From the NCBI GenBank assembly GCA_026391675.1, contig JAPLDQ010000029.1, positions 1-57,469 on the forward strand: 57,469 nt of DNA, read 5' to 3'. This document shows, piece after piece, positions 6,689 to 16,206 of this stretch. The notes below the pieces were generated by a model. That model had not been told where the DNA came from. It did not search any database and saw nothing but the letters and a program-made list of their open reading frames with translations. Both the position numbers and the translations under genes were made by a program. The first letter of the stretch is position 1; each line of letters starts with the position of its first letter. This DNA comes from Bacteroidota bacterium (GTDB taxonomy: Bacteria > Bacteroidota > Bacteroidia > Bacteroidales > JACABE01).

Positions 6689-9349
6689 CTAAAAAAGTGT
6701 CATTTGTTTTGGTTCATCATCATCATCCTGCTGATAATCAGATGCTTTTTCAATTTCTTCAACAGCATCAGATTTACTTTCAATTTCTTCAATTTCTTCA
6801 ATTTCAGTTGAAAGTTCTATAGTATTTTCATTTTCATAAGGCAAAGGATCAAGCATTTGCACTTCTTTTACAGCATGAATAGCTAACCTTTTCCCTTTTG
6901 CTTTAAAACCTTTTACTCCAATAAAATCAGCTAACTGAATAATTTCATTATCGTAATGTTTTCCATTTATTTTTTCATCAAAAATAACTTCGAGTTGTGG
7001 CAGCCAGTCATTGGATATTGCATAGATAAATGAATTCGGATGTTCACCAAGGAAGTCCTGTTTTTTATCGGATTCCTCAATAAGAAATCTTTTAACATAA
7101 GGTTTCTTGACTTCACCATCATAATAAACTGCTGAAATTATTTTTTCAGGATTGAATTTTTCAATTATCATCAGATCTTCATCAAAATGATTCGTCAAAT
7201 CGAAACTCATTAGACGGTAATAGCCTGATTTCATGATGCATAATATTTTATCCGTTGGTTTGAATGCACCCAGATAAATCCCTCTGTTTTCTGTGTTTAA
7301 GCGCATTACCGTTTCATCATACCATATATTCCGGGCACCTAAGGTAGAAATGCCTTCATCTTTCAAACTTACTTTTTTAACCAGATGTTTGGTTAAAATA
7401 TTACCCTGTGAACTTCTTCCTTTGATGGCTAACTCACTAAAATCAAAATCGAAAATTGTTTTCTTAAGTTTAGGTTTAGGTTTTAGTATAACCTTAACTA
7501 CTTCGGCTTCACCATTGGCATTTGCTGTAAAATATAAAATGCTGCTGTTTTTGCTTCCTTTGGTTAAATCGTATTCCTTATCACGTGTAACCCCAACAAC
7601 TGCAAATCTTTTTACATAAGCACTGCCTTTTAATCCATCCTGATAAATCATATTGTAAATGGTACGTTCATCATTCCGGCGGAAAACTGCAATATGTTCA
7701 ATATTCTGACCCACAAATACTTTTTCGGCGACCTTGGTAACAATAAAACTACCGTCTTTTCTGAAAACAATGATATCATCAATATCAGAACATTCTCCGA
7801 CATAATCATCTTTCTTAAGTCCTGTCCCGGCAAATCCTTCGATTTTGTTTACATACAATTTTTCATTGGCTACTGCAACCATAGTTGCTTCAATCACTTC
7901 AAAATTGCGCAATTCAGTTTTACGTTCTTTGCCTTTTGCATATTTCTTAAGGATTCTCTGGAAGAAATCAATGGCATATTGAGTCAAATGTGTCAGGTCA
8001 TAATCTACCTGCTTAATATCGTCTTCAATGGCAGAGATTACATCATTGGTCTTATCAGAATTGTATTTTGAAATTCTGTCAATAGGTATTTTCCTTAATT
8101 TTAAAATATCATCCAGTGTAACTTCACGGAGCAGATTTTTTGTATAAGGTTTTAATCCTGAATCAATTGCTATATTTATTTCTGCATCCGTTTTGCATTT
8201 TTTCATATCCTCATACACTTCATTTTCAATAAAAATGCGTTCTAAGGATATGTAATGCCATTGTTCCTGCAATTCATTTTTTTCAATTTCCAGTTCAAGT
8301 TTAAGAAGTGCTACTGTATTTTCGGTTGAGATCTTTAAAATCTCTCTGATACCTGTAAACATTGGTTTACCATTGTCGATGACACATGAATTGGGTGAAA
8401 CCGATACTTCGCAATTGGTAAATGCATACAAAGCATCAATAGTAGTATCAGGAGAAATACCCGGAGCTAAATGTATCAGTATTTCAACATCACGTGCCGT
8501 ATTATCATCTATCTTACGGATTTTAATTTTGCCTTTGTCATTGGCTACAATAATTGAATCAATAAGTGTTGATGTATTTACACCAAAGGGAAGCTCTGTT
8601 ATTACCAGTGTTTTTTTATCCAGCTGGTTTATTTTAGCCCTGATTCTTACCTTTCCGCCCCTTAAACCATCATTATATTTAGTAACATCGGCCATTCCAC
8701 CGGTTGGGAAATCAGGTAATATTTCAAAATCTTTACCTTCAAGAATATTTATAGATGCTTCAATTAATTCGATAAAGTTATGGGGTAGTATTTTTGATGC
8801 CAAGCCTACAGCAATACCTTCAACACCTTGAAAAAGCAATAAGGGAAATTTAACAGGTAATGTTTTAGGTTCTTTATTTCTTCCGTCGTATGAAGGTTTC
8901 CAGTTGGTTGTTTTTGGATTAAAAACAACATCCAGGGCAAATTTGGATAAACGTGCTTCAATATATCTTGGTGCAGCAGCGCTGTCGCCGGTATGTACAT
9001 TACCCCAGTTTCCCTGGCAATCAATTAAGAGATCTTTCTGTCCTAATTGTACCAACGCATCTCCAATGGATGCATCGCCGTGAGGATGGTATTTCATGGT
9101 ATGGCCAATGATATTGGCTACTTTATTGTAGCGTCCGTCATCCAGCTCTTTCATTGCATGCAATATCCTCCGCTGTACGGGTTTTAAACCGTCGATAACT
9201 TCAGGTACTGCACGTTCAAGAATAACGTAGGAGGCATAATCCAAAAACCAATCCTTGTACATACCAGTCAAGTGAAGGGTTTTACGGATTTCTTTATTTG
9301 TATCGTCAGTTACGAAACCACTTTCGTTAATATCAGAATTTTCTTCCAT
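6689..9349 (-). CDS. parC: DNA topoisomerase IV subunit A
   Basis: The 886-residue protein is the DNA-cutting subunit of topoisomerase IV, which separates linked daughter chromosomes together with ParE. Residues 30-500 form the breakage-reunion core: the YHPHGD block (87-92), then AAPRYIEARL with catalytic Tyr129. A C-terminal beta-propeller region follows, then an acidic tail (EEIEEIESK... DDDDEPKQ) and the ending MTLF. The absence of a GyrA box and the Bacteroidota-style sequence favour ParC over GyrA. The position matching the quinolone-contact Ser is Ala93, with Asp97 at the acidic site. The gene lies 19 bases after the vWA protein gene and 15 before fprA. parE is not in the window. Confidence 0.93.
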   Translation of the reverse strand: MEENSDINESGFVTDDTNKEIRKTLHLTGMYKDWFLDYASYVILERAVPEVIDGLKPVQRRILHAMKELDDGRYNKVANIIGHTMKYHPHGDASIGDALVQLGQKDLLIDCQGNWGNVHTGDSAAAPRYIEARLSKFALDVVFNPKTTNWKPSYDGRNKEPKTLPVKFPLLLFQGVEGIAVGLASKILPHNFIELIEASINILEGKDFEILPDFPTGGMADVTKYNDGLRGGKVRIRAKINQLDKKTLVITELPFGVNTSTLIDSIIVANDKGKIKIRKIDDNTARDVEILIHLAPGISPDTTIDALYAFTNCEVSVSPNSCVIDNGKPMFTGIREILKISTENTVALLKLELEIEKNELQEQWHYISLERIFIENEVYEDMKKCKTDAEINIAIDSGLKPYTKNLLREVTLDDILKLRKIPIDRISKYNSDKTNDVISAIEDDIKQVDYDLTHLTQYAIDFFQRILKKYAKGKERKTELRNFEVIEATMVAVANEKLYVNKIEGFAGTGLKKDDYVGECSDIDDIIVFRKDGSFIVTKVAEKVFVGQNIEHIAVFRRNDERTIYNMIYQDGLKGSAYVKRFAVVGVTRDKEYDLTKGSKNSSILYFTANANGEAEVVKVILKPKPKLKKTIFDFDFSELAIKGRSSQGNILTKHLVKKVSLKDEGISTLGARNIWYDETVMRLNTENRGIYLGAFKPTDKILCIMKSGYYRLMSFDLTNHFDEDLMIIEKFNPEKIISAVYYDGEVKKPYVKRFLIEESDKKQDFLGEHPNSFIYAISNDWLPQLEVIFDEKINGKHYDNEIIQLADFIGVKGFKAKGKRLAIHAVKEVQMLDPLPYENENTIELSTEIEEIEEIESKSDAVEEIEKASDYQQDDDDEPKQMTLF

Positions 9350-9368
9350 TTAGCTTCCTAAGATTTTT

Positions 9369-11414
9369 TTACTTCCATAATCGGATCAAAACAACTTCAC
9401 CGAGCAGAAAAATCAATGCCAAAATTACAAACAATTTCCATAATTTAAAGCCCTGATTAATTTCTTTTATTAACAATCCGAGGTGTTTTTTTGCACCATC
9501 AATCAGTGTAAAATTAGAGAGCTGTTTATCTTTTATTTGATTTTCGATTTCATTCGCTGTATAGCATTCCAATCTGGATTCGTTGCGGTCGTAATTAAAA
9601 GATACGCCTGATACTTCTGATTTATCGGCATATAATTTATAGTTGGCTGCCTCTTTAATCTGATTATGAAACAGCAGGTTTAATTCACCATCAATAGTTT
9701 TATGCTCAGGAATAATTTCTGCATTTGTTTTTTCAGCTTTTAATTTAATCAGATTTTCACCCTGTAACGTAATATTCCTTAACGTAATTGCTTCATCATT
9801 TCCAATGGTATAAAACAATTTACTAACAGCCTGACTTTGTAATGCGATATTAAATAAGGCCGGAACAAATATGGCATGTCTTGGGAAATTACTCCAGCTA
9901 ACATCAACAGGAACTGCTGATTGATAAACTATGCCTTTGCCATTGGAAGTAGCAATCAAAAAATCTTTTCCGTTCAGCATTTTTAACAGGTATTCCTTAC
10001 GGCTTTGCTGATTTTTTGAAAACATATAATAATTGAAAACCTGAGGTAAATCAATGTTTTCGGGCAATTTTTCAAATACATCAGAGAAAATTGTATGCTG
10101 AATATTTATTTGTTCAACTTTAGTAGCTGTAACTTCTTTGCTCTCATATATGCTTATATTCAACGCTTTAGATAATTGACTATAGCTTACAAAATCTATA
10201 TCTGTAGCAGGGAATATCAGCAAACTGCCATCATTGTCGACAAATCTTTTTAATTCCTGACATAAACCGCTGGAAATGTTTTTTAAACCGTTTAAAACAA
10301 TTAAATTATTATTTTTAAATGCAGCAAAATCTATATTTCGCTCATTTACATTCACTAATTTAAAAACAGAATCAAGCTGATAAATTTTATTCAGATATGG
10401 ATTTTCTTCTTTTTCATTAATTATTAGAACTGTAATATTTTTAGCCACATTATATGAGAAGTAAAATTTATCATCATAAATAATCGGATAATCAGTGAGT
10501 TCCACAAAAGCGTTTTGAATTCCATTCTCTGAAATACGATAGGATAAGCTAAGCGTAAGTTCACCCTTTTCTTTGATGTCAAAACTGGAAACAGCTCTTT
10601 GACTACCATTTACAATTAATTTTAGCGGAATCTTTTCATAAGCAATTTCTGAAGCATTCTTGATTTTTACATTCAATTTTACATTTTTATTGATTTGCAA
10701 AACAGGTGAGTCGAACCAGCAGCTATCAATAAATAAATTGTTGCTTTTTTGAGGCGTAATGGGGATAAGGTAAGTGGAAACACTGGTATCCTTACTGATG
10801 TTTTCAAATTGTGATATACTTTTCTGGAAATCACTGATAATATAAGAAACCTTATTACTTTGTGGTGCCAGGCTTAAAACATCCTGTTGACGTTTTAATA
10901 TTTCAGATAATTTCCTTACCGAAGGACTTAGTTCAACTTCATCAATCATTTGTAAAAATTCTTCTTTGCTCAGCAATCGCTGGTGTTTGCCTTCAAAATC
11001 ATTGGTTAACAGTTGAAATAAATCTGAATTCGGATAGGCAGAAACTATTTCCCTAGCCTTATTTTTAGCAATATCTATTAATTTAGTTTCGTCTAAAACT
11101 GCTTCCATACTAAAGGAGTTGTCAACAAAAATGCTTACAACATTTTTACCCTGAATTGCCCTTTTATTACCTCTAAACGGAAGATAGGGCTGAGCAAAAG
11201 CGAGAACTATGAAAAGAATAGCTAAAATACGTAAACTAAGTATTAAGAGATGTTTTAACCTGGAATACTTCTGTGTCTGAACTTTAAGTTCTTCCAGAAA
11301 ACTTATATTGGAGAAATAAACTTTTTTAAATCTCCTGAAATTAAATAAATGAATTATAATGGGAACAGCAACAGCTAGTAATCCCCAGAGAAAATATGAA
11401 TTGGTAAATTGCAT
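9369..11414 (-). CDS. BatA-domain/vWA membrane protein (aerotolerance-type)
   Basis: The 681-residue protein has the layout of the Bacteroidota Bat-type proteins. An N-terminal BatA segment (NSYFLWGLLAVAVPIIIHLFNFRR, first membrane segment, about residues 5-25) is followed by a second membrane segment (55-78). A von Willebrand A domain starts near residue 92, with metal-site pattern D98-x-S100-x-S102. A glutamine amidotransferase-like middle part follows (inference), and a last membrane helix sits at the C-terminus. Bat proteins are linked to stress and envelope functions, but their mechanism is unclear. The gene is first in the minus-strand run with parC and fprA, with a -7 box at 11451. Assignment to the family is good; role uncertain. 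Confidence 0.8.
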   Translation of the reverse strand: MQFTNSYFLWGLLAVAVPIIIHLFNFRRFKKVYFSNISFLEELKVQTQKYSRLKHLLILSLRILAILFIVLAFAQPYLPFRGNKRAIQGKNVVSIFVDNSFSMEAVLDETKLIDIAKNKAREIVSAYPNSDLFQLLTNDFEGKHQRLLSKEEFLQMIDEVELSPSVRKLSEILKRQQDVLSLAPQSNKVSYIISDFQKSISQFENISKDTSVSTYLIPITPQKSNNLFIDSCWFDSPVLQINKNVKLNVKIKNASEIAYEKIPLKLIVNGSQRAVSSFDIKEKGELTLSLSYRISENGIQNAFVELTDYPIIYDDKFYFSYNVAKNITVLIINEKEENPYLNKIYQLDSVFKLVNVNERNIDFAAFKNNNLIVLNGLKNISSGLCQELKRFVDNDGSLLIFPATDIDFVSYSQLSKALNISIYESKEVTATKVEQINIQHTIFSDVFEKLPENIDLPQVFNYYMFSKNQQSRKEYLLKMLNGKDFLIATSNGKGIVYQSAVPVDVSWSNFPRHAIFVPALFNIALQSQAVSKLFYTIGNDEAITLRNITLQGENLIKLKAEKTNAEIIPEHKTIDGELNLLFHNQIKEAANYKLYADKSEVSGVSFNYDRNESRLECYTANEIENQIKDKQLSNFTLIDGAKKHLGLLIKEINQGFKLWKLFVILALIFLLGEVVLIRLWK

Positions 11415-11450
11415 GATTTAATGAATGAAAAACTTTATTTATAGGTGCTA

Positions 11451-11458
11451 CAAAGGTA
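11451..11458 (-). promoter_or_regulatory. -7 box (TACCTTTG) of the vWA-parC-fprA run
   Basis: Minus strand TACCTTTG matches TAnnTTTG 37 bases before the start codon at 11414. No clear -33 element was seen. It would drive the four genes 11414 to 4578, separated by 19, 15 and 50 bases. Confidence 0.6.
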
Positions 11459-11497
11459 AGTAAAATTATTAATGTAGTGATTTCAGGTATTACAAAA

Positions 11498-11530
11498 AAA
11501 AAGGAAATCGAAGCCTTCAATTTCCTTTTT
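11498..11530 (-). terminator. Intrinsic terminator after the rubredoxin-like protein gene
   Basis: An 11-bp inverted repeat (AAAAAGGAAAT at 11498-11508, ATTTCCTTTTT at 11520-11530) lies 18 bases past the stop codon at 11549. On the minus strand the stem is followed by T residues. Confidence 0.7.
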
Positions 11531-11548
11531 GAACATTTTTTTTATAAT

Positions 11549-12145
11549 CTAATCTTCTTCTTTAACAGTTTTTCCTTTTTTCCCTTTCTTTTGCGGGTAA
11601 GTTCCCGGTAATATTACATCAATCAGTTTTTTGCCCCACAGCCCAAGCTGAATACCGGTAGCCAGGCATAAAAAGCCTATTATTATTGTCCATGTCTGAT
11701 AATCTTCCAATGGAGCGATGATAAACAGTGCAACAGAAAATACTATTATTACAATACCTGCAATAAACTTAACATTAAGCAAGGGTGTTTTAAGCGTTTT
11801 AAAACGTGTCAGGCCATCAGCTATCCCGGTTAAAAATGCAAGTATTAAGGTAAAAGGGAAAAGAGCAATAGAAAATATCAATACATCTTTTAATATATCA
11901 TGATAGAAATCCTGAAACAGATTGATTAATATAGCAAGTATAGGTATAGCAATTACCAATGCCTGAGATAAATGAATGGCAATTGGATGCAAATCCAGAT
12001 TCAGGAAAAATAATCTGTTTACTGATACTTTTTCTCTGTATGGTTCAAATACTTTTCTGGGTAAACCGCATGCAGGACACACATCACCCAATTTATCAGC
12101 TTCCATTACAAAACCACAGGGACGACAGCGAACAAGTTCTTTCAT
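11549..12145 (-). CDS. Membrane protein with an N-terminal rubredoxin-like zinc/iron ribbon
   Basis: The 198-residue protein starts with a small metal-binding knot: C7-x2-C10-G and C23-x2-C26-G-x2-R, close to rubredoxin (VRCRPCGF ... VCPACGLPRKVF). This should bind one iron or zinc. The rest contains about four hydrophobic segments (about 57-75, 85-105, 125-145, 150-170), so it is an inner-membrane protein, ending in a Lys-rich KKGKKGK tail. I do not know a named function. The gene has its own terminator. A flavodiiron protein, whose usual electron donor is rubredoxin, is encoded about 5 kb away on the same strand; a functional link is only inference. Confidence 0.7.
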   Translation of the reverse strand: MKELVRCRPCGFVMEADKLGDVCPACGLPRKVFEPYREKVSVNRLFFLNLDLHPIAIHLSQALVIAIPILAILINLFQDFYHDILKDVLIFSIALFPFTLILAFLTGIADGLTRFKTLKTPLLNVKFIAGIVIIVFSVALFIIAPLEDYQTWTIIIGFLCLATGIQLGLWGKKLIDVILPGTYPQKKGKKGKTVKEED

Positions 12146-12240
12146 AGATACAATATTTAAGAATTAATTTCCACAAAATAATTATGCAAAATAAGCGAAA
12201 ATATGCATCCGATACAAATATTATTTCTTAAGGAAATTAG

Positions 12241-12618
12241 TTATTTTTTTAACAAATCCCTGATTTCTCTTAATAAAATTTCTGTATTTGAAGGAGGAGG
12301 CGTTGCAGGAGCAATAACTTCTTCTTTCTTCTTCGTTCTGTTCATGGCTTTAATCATAATAAACAAAACCAGCGCAATTATAATAAAATCGATAGTAGCA
12401 CTGATAAATTTTCCATAACTGATTACGGCATCTCCTACTTTAATTGATAGATCTGCGAAGTTTACCCCTTGTAATAAAACACCAATAATTGGCATCAAAA
12501 TATTTTCAACCAAAGATGCAATTATTTTACCAAAAGCTGCTCCAATGATAACACCGACAGCTAAATCCATTACATTGCCCTTCATGGCAAATTCTTTAAA
12601 TTCTTTAGTAAATCCCAT
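12241..12618 (-). CDS. mscL: Large-conductance mechanosensitive channel
   Basis: The 125-residue protein is the homopentameric inner-membrane safety valve that opens under membrane tension after osmotic downshock. The N-terminal helix ([31 protein letters not shown]...) contains the amphipathic start and pore-lining TM1. TM2 follows near residues 70-95 ([23 protein letters not shown]), and a charged C-terminal helix ends in [11 protein letters not shown]. Length is typical of MscL. I chose ATG 12618 since the family begins MGF; a TTG three codons upstream is less likely. The gene lies 36 bases after the carbonic anhydrase-like gene on the same strand, so may be last in that operon. Confidence 0.95.
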   Translation of the reverse strand: MGFTKEFKEFAMKGNVMDLAVGVIIGAAFGKIIASLVENILMPIIGVLLQGVNFADLSIKVGDAVISYGKFISATIDFIIIALVLFIMIKAMNRTKKKEEVIAPATPPPSNTEILLREIRDLLKK

Positions 12619-12654
12619 AATTTTCAAATTTTAATGAATATAAAACTATTTAAA

Positions 12655-13197
12655 TTAAGCTTCTTTTAAAAAATAGAGCTTATTATCTTCAACCCTGTAA
12701 TAAAGTGGAGCAATTATTATTTTTGGATAACGTTGTCTTAATCTTTTAACTTCATACAGTATAAAATCAATTTCGTTGCCGATTTCAAACATCGGAGCAT
12801 ATTGCATAAAATGATCAGTAGCCTGTTCTTCAGTCCATCCGGATGAACTGACAAGTCCTTGAATAAACTGATCTTTACGTGAAATCAGATTAACCATTCC
12901 ACAATGGTTATGTGCAATCAGAACAATGTGTTTTACACTACCAACTGAAATGGCATAAGAAACCTTAAATTCGCTATAACGCAAATTAGCTCCACCTGTT
13001 CTGATAATAAATGAAAAATTATCAGGAATATTTAAATGCTTGCGATTATCCATACACATACCTACCAATAATTGTGCATTATCATAGTTTTCGAAATCAC
13101 GGTTTAAATTATGATATTCAAATAGTAAACTTATGGGTGAGTTTTGGTATTCAGGTAATATTTCTTCAATCGTATTTACTGGAATAAGTCTGTTCAT
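12655..13197 (-). CDS. Beta-carbonic anhydrase-like protein
   Basis: The protein has 180 residues. Beta-class carbonic anhydrases interconvert CO2 and bicarbonate using a zinc held by two Cys and one His. Here C48-x-D50-x-R52 (GMCMDNRKHL) and H96-x2-C99 (AHNHCGM) give all three zinc ligands and the Asp-Arg pair. FSFIIRTGGANLRY matches the family. The length is a little short, and it may belong to a divergent subgroup. It sits between a dihaem cytochrome gene (39-base gap) and mscL (36-base gap), all minus strand. Activity is likely but unproven. Confidence 0.8.
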   Translation of the reverse strand: MNRLIPVNTIEEILPEYQNSPISLLFEYHNLNRDFENYDNAQLLVGMCMDNRKHLNIPDNFSFIIRTGGANLRYSEFKVSYAISVGSVKHIVLIAHNHCGMVNLISRKDQFIQGLVSSSGWTEEQATDHFMQYAPMFEIGNEIDFILYEVKRLRQRYPKIIIAPLYYRVEDNKLYFLKEA

Positions 13198-13236
13198 TTT
13201 CTCTTATATTGGTTAGAATAAACAATGATAATAGAA

Positions 13237-14223
13237 TTATTGTTTAACAGCAGGAGAAAATTTTATCACCTCATTTTTAACAGCTTTTACCGTTCTCAGA
13301 TAAGCATAAATTGCTTTTAAATCCTGTTTTTTCATAGTACTGTATAGCATCCATGGCATTACAGTATTAAAATCGCCTTTGTTTATTTTAGCCGGTTTAT
13401 AAGTACTATCGGTATATAATTTAAACCGGTTTACAAAGGCTTCTTCAGTAAGGCCACCAATACCTGTTTCAATATCCGGAGTAATATTTGCTGAACGGAC
13501 AATACCTCCTGTGACCAAAGGAAATTCAAAACCACCTGCGAATTCCATTCCTGCTACCGGTTTACCTTTTATTTGTATGGTGTGGCAATCGTTACAGCTG
13601 GCTGCATTTAACAAATATGCCCCATATTCCACTTTATTATTTGTATCCGGTATTTTTGAAAATTTAGCTTTCTTGGGAATAATGTTGATAATAAAGCTCA
13701 TTGGAAAATCGGATGTGGATGTTGCTACCTCATTTTTAACCGGTTTAAGTGTACGTAAGTAGGCAATGATTGCTAAAATATCTTCCTTGTCCATTTTTCC
13801 ATAATTGGGATGAGGCATCACTGGAAACAATGCTTTTCCATTTTTGCTGACACCACAGCTGATTGCACGCAGAATTTCTCCGTCTGTCCAGTCTTGTAAT
13901 GCATAAGGTGTAATGTTTTTAGCATAATAATTTCCGGGAAAACCAGCTTCATGATTAAATTCTTCACCACCTTGTCCCAGAGTGTTTGCTACCAAAGGAC
14001 CGGCATAAGCATACCAGTCTCTTTTTGAATGACAATCCATGCAGACACAAACACTGTTTGCCAGATATGTTCCCCGTTCAATGCGGGATGCTGTTATATC
14101 TGCTTTAATATCTTCAGGTTTACCCACATTGGGTAAGGCAAATTTTACATAAGATAGAAATCCTGTAATAAAAATTACAACGAAGATGATGAAATAGATG
14201 ATTGTTTTTTTGAACTTTCTCAT
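13237..14223 (-). CDS. Dihaem cytochrome c, membrane-anchored
   Basis: The protein has 328 residues from the chosen start. An N-terminal membrane segment (about 8-25, IYFIIFVVIFITGF) anchors it, with the rest probably periplasmic. Two c-type haem sites are visible: C61-x2-C64-H65 (CMDCH) and C210-x2-C213-H214 (CNDCH). Each is followed by the LRTLKPVKNEV or LRTVKAVKNEV repeat, so the protein is two similar haem domains in tandem. Electron donor and acceptor are unknown. An upstream ATG at 14274 would lie next to the promoter start point, so I prefer ATG 14223 (14229 also possible). The carbonic anhydrase-like gene follows after 39 bases. Confidence 0.85.
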   Translation of the reverse strand: MRKFKKTIIYFIIFVVIFITGFLSYVKFALPNVGKPEDIKADITASRIERGTYLANSVCVCMDCHSKRDWYAYAGPLVANTLGQGGEEFNHEAGFPGNYYAKNITPYALQDWTDGEILRAISCGVSKNGKALFPVMPHPNYGKMDKEDILAIIAYLRTLKPVKNEVATSTSDFPMSFIINIIPKKAKFSKIPDTNNKVEYGAYLLNAASCNDCHTIQIKGKPVAGMEFAGGFEFPLVTGGIVRSANITPDIETGIGGLTEEAFVNRFKLYTDSTYKPAKINKGDFNTVMPWMLYSTMKKQDLKAIYAYLRTVKAVKNEVIKFSPAVKQ

Positions 14224-14282
14224 TTGCATTGGTTTATATAATTGTATGAAAAATATATTGAGATGATAATTCATTAATAAAA

Positions 14283-14290
14283 CAAATATA
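14283..14290 (-). promoter_or_regulatory. -7 box (TATATTTG) of the cytochrome c gene
   Basis: Minus-strand TATATTTG places the transcript start near 14276. This argues for starts at 14229/14223 rather than 14274. No clear -33 element was seen. Confidence 0.6.
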
Positions 14291-14363
14291 CATAATTTAT
14301 TTTAAAAATTATTGTTTTTAAGGAATAATATCAATTTTTAAACTTTATTGGTATTAAATTTGA

Positions 14364-14371
14364 TATATTTG
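14364..14371 (+). promoter_or_regulatory. -7 box (TATATTTG) of the unknown 284-residue protein gene
   Basis: TATATTTG is a perfect TAnnTTTG box, 25 bases before the ATG. It is divergent from the cytochrome promoter about 75 bases away. Confidence 0.6.
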
Positions 14372-14396
14372 CTAACAAATTAAAATTTAAGCTGAT

Positions 14397-15251
14397 ATGA
14401 CTTTCAACGAATATTTATATACTGATGCACAGGATATTGAATTGATTTTCAACTATTATCTTGGATTTCTGGGTGAAATGGCTGCAACAAATTTTCCACA
14501 GGAAAAACAACTTCAACTTAAAGCAGCAAGCGATAAATTTTTAAACTCAATTGAACGTTTTACTTATTTTGAAACCTATAAACGTGAAGATTATGAAGAT
14601 TTACTTCGTTTATTGGATAGAGAAATGCAGGAATTAAAAGAGATTGAACGTAAACCATTTTGGTTAAAGCTTTTTCCTTTAATAAATAATCGTCAGCGAC
14701 AAATCTATCATATTCAGGATGCTTTCCGTGAATTATATGCTTCAAGTCTTGCATTGGTTAATGATGCTATACAAAAAGAGTATATATATGATAAAATAGA
14801 ATTAGGTAGCTTTTATGATCCCACAAAATCCAATAAACCTGAGATTATCGAGCTTATTCAAGATGCTGTTGAGCTGATAAATGAGGATGTTTCAATAACA
14901 GAAATGAGTAAAAAAGCTTTGGTTAATCATTTAGATAAAGCCATCAGAGATTTAAACAGTGAACGTACCAACTGGACCCGTTTCTTCGGTAAAATAAAAG
15001 AAACTTCTGTTGTTCTGGCTGCATTGGCTTCTTTGGCAGGAAATGCCAATTTATTATATGATGCTATTGAAAAACTTGAAAAAGCTGCTATTGTAGTTCG
15101 TAAAACTTCTGTTAATATTAGTTATAATGTTTTAAATGAGGTATTTAATGTGCAGAATCTTCAGAATATCGGATTGTTGAAAAATACGATACTTAAAATA
15201 GATGAACGAAAAATTTATAATGATATTCCCAGTGATGAAGTTTCAGAATAA
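14397..15251 (+). CDS. Unknown helical protein
   Basis: The 284-residue protein has no signal peptide and seems to be mostly alpha-helical and charged, with a hydrophobic patch near residues 203-213 (VVLAALASLAG) that is not clearly a membrane helix. I recognise no family. Patches such as FLNSIERFTYFETY, FWLKLFPLINNRQRQIYH and NWTRFFGKIKETS may help a search. It has its own promoter and is the only gene in its transcription unit; an SDR oxidoreductase gene follows 111 bases later. Coding status is supported by length and A+T-rich codon use like its neighbours. Function unknown. Confidence 0.7.
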   Translation: MTFNEYLYTDAQDIELIFNYYLGFLGEMAATNFPQEKQLQLKAASDKFLNSIERFTYFETYKREDYEDLLRLLDREMQELKEIERKPFWLKLFPLINNRQRQIYHIQDAFRELYASSLALVNDAIQKEYIYDKIELGSFYDPTKSNKPEIIELIQDAVELINEDVSITEMSKKALVNHLDKAIRDLNSERTNWTRFFGKIKETSVVLAALASLAGNANLLYDAIEKLEKAAIVVRKTSVNISYNVLNEVFNVQNLQNIGLLKNTILKIDERKIYNDIPSDEVSE

Positions 15252-15362
15252 AATATAATATATTAATAATGCTCATACCGCTACTTCGATTAAAATTGCT
15301 TCCCATCATTTAGTATACAAATGATAGAAATTTGCTGAATTTTTAAATGTATTAATTAATTT

Positions 15363-16082
15363 ATGATGGAAAAAGCTATTGTTATCGGAGCATCATCCGG
15401 AATTGGGAGGGGGTTGGCTAAAATCCTGGTAGCTAATAATTATAAAGTAGGCATTACCGGCAGGCGTTTGAATCTTTTAGAAGATTTAAAAAAGGAAAAC
15501 CCGGATAGTTATTACATACGTTCATTCGATATCAATGATTTTAATACTGATATAGAAAATATTGAAACACTATGTAATGAAATTGGTGGACTGGATTTGT
15601 TAATTATCAGTTCCGGTTTTAGTGAAGGCAGTGAAAATCTTGATTATAATATTGAAAAACAAACCATTGATACTAATATCAATAGTTTCGCATTAATAGT
15701 AGACTGGGCATTTAATTTTTTTAAACAACAAAACAAAGGTCACTTAGTTGTAATTAGTTCTGTTGCAGGCTTAAGAGGTAACCGTCATTCGCCTGCATAC
15801 AGTGCATCAAAAGCATTTCAGATTATATATGTTGAGGGATTGCGTCATAAAGCTAAAAGTTTAAGCCTATCCATTACAATTACTGATATTCGTCCGGGTT
15901 TTATAAATACCGATATGGCTCTGGCAGGAAAGAAATTTTGGATGTCATCCATAGAAAATGCTGCAAAACAGATTTTTAATTCAATAAAAAAGAAGCAAAA
16001 TGTTGCTTATGTGACCAAGCGATGGTTAATTGTTGCGTTAGTATTAAAACTTATGCCAAGAGCAATTATTGATAAATTTTAA
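15363..16082 (+). CDS. Short-chain dehydrogenase/reductase
   Basis: The 239-residue protein is a classical SDR oxidoreductase with a Rossmann fold. It has the dinucleotide loop GASSGIG (about 8-14), an Arg after the second strand (TGRRL) that points to NADPH, and the catalytic Tyr-Lys pair in YSASK with Ser upstream in VISSVAG. Length is typical. The C-terminal KRWLIVALVLKLMPRAI stretch looks membrane-facing, as in some SDRs acting on lipids. The start can be ATG 15363 or the next ATG at 15366. Substrate not readable. No neighbour gives a pathway. Confidence 0.9.
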   Translation: MMEKAIVIGASSGIGRGLAKILVANNYKVGITGRRLNLLEDLKKENPDSYYIRSFDINDFNTDIENIETLCNEIGGLDLLIISSGFSEGSENLDYNIEKQTIDTNINSFALIVDWAFNFFKQQNKGHLVVISSVAGLRGNRHSPAYSASKAFQIIYVEGLRHKAKSLSLSITITDIRPGFINTDMALAGKKFWMSSIENAAKQIFNSIKKKQNVAYVTKRWLIVALVLKLMPRAIIDKF

Positions 16083-16206
16083 GGAAAAGTTGAATTAAGT
16101 CATAATCATTAATTGACTTATCAATATTAGAAATAAAAGAATAACTGGCTATTCAGGTGGATATGCTGATAATACTGTATATTCATCTAAAATAAGTGAT
16201 ACAATA

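Noticed and set aside
14224-14274. ATG 14274 as the start of the cytochrome c gene
   Set aside because: It would begin at or before the predicted transcript start; ATG 14223 directly precedes the membrane anchor.
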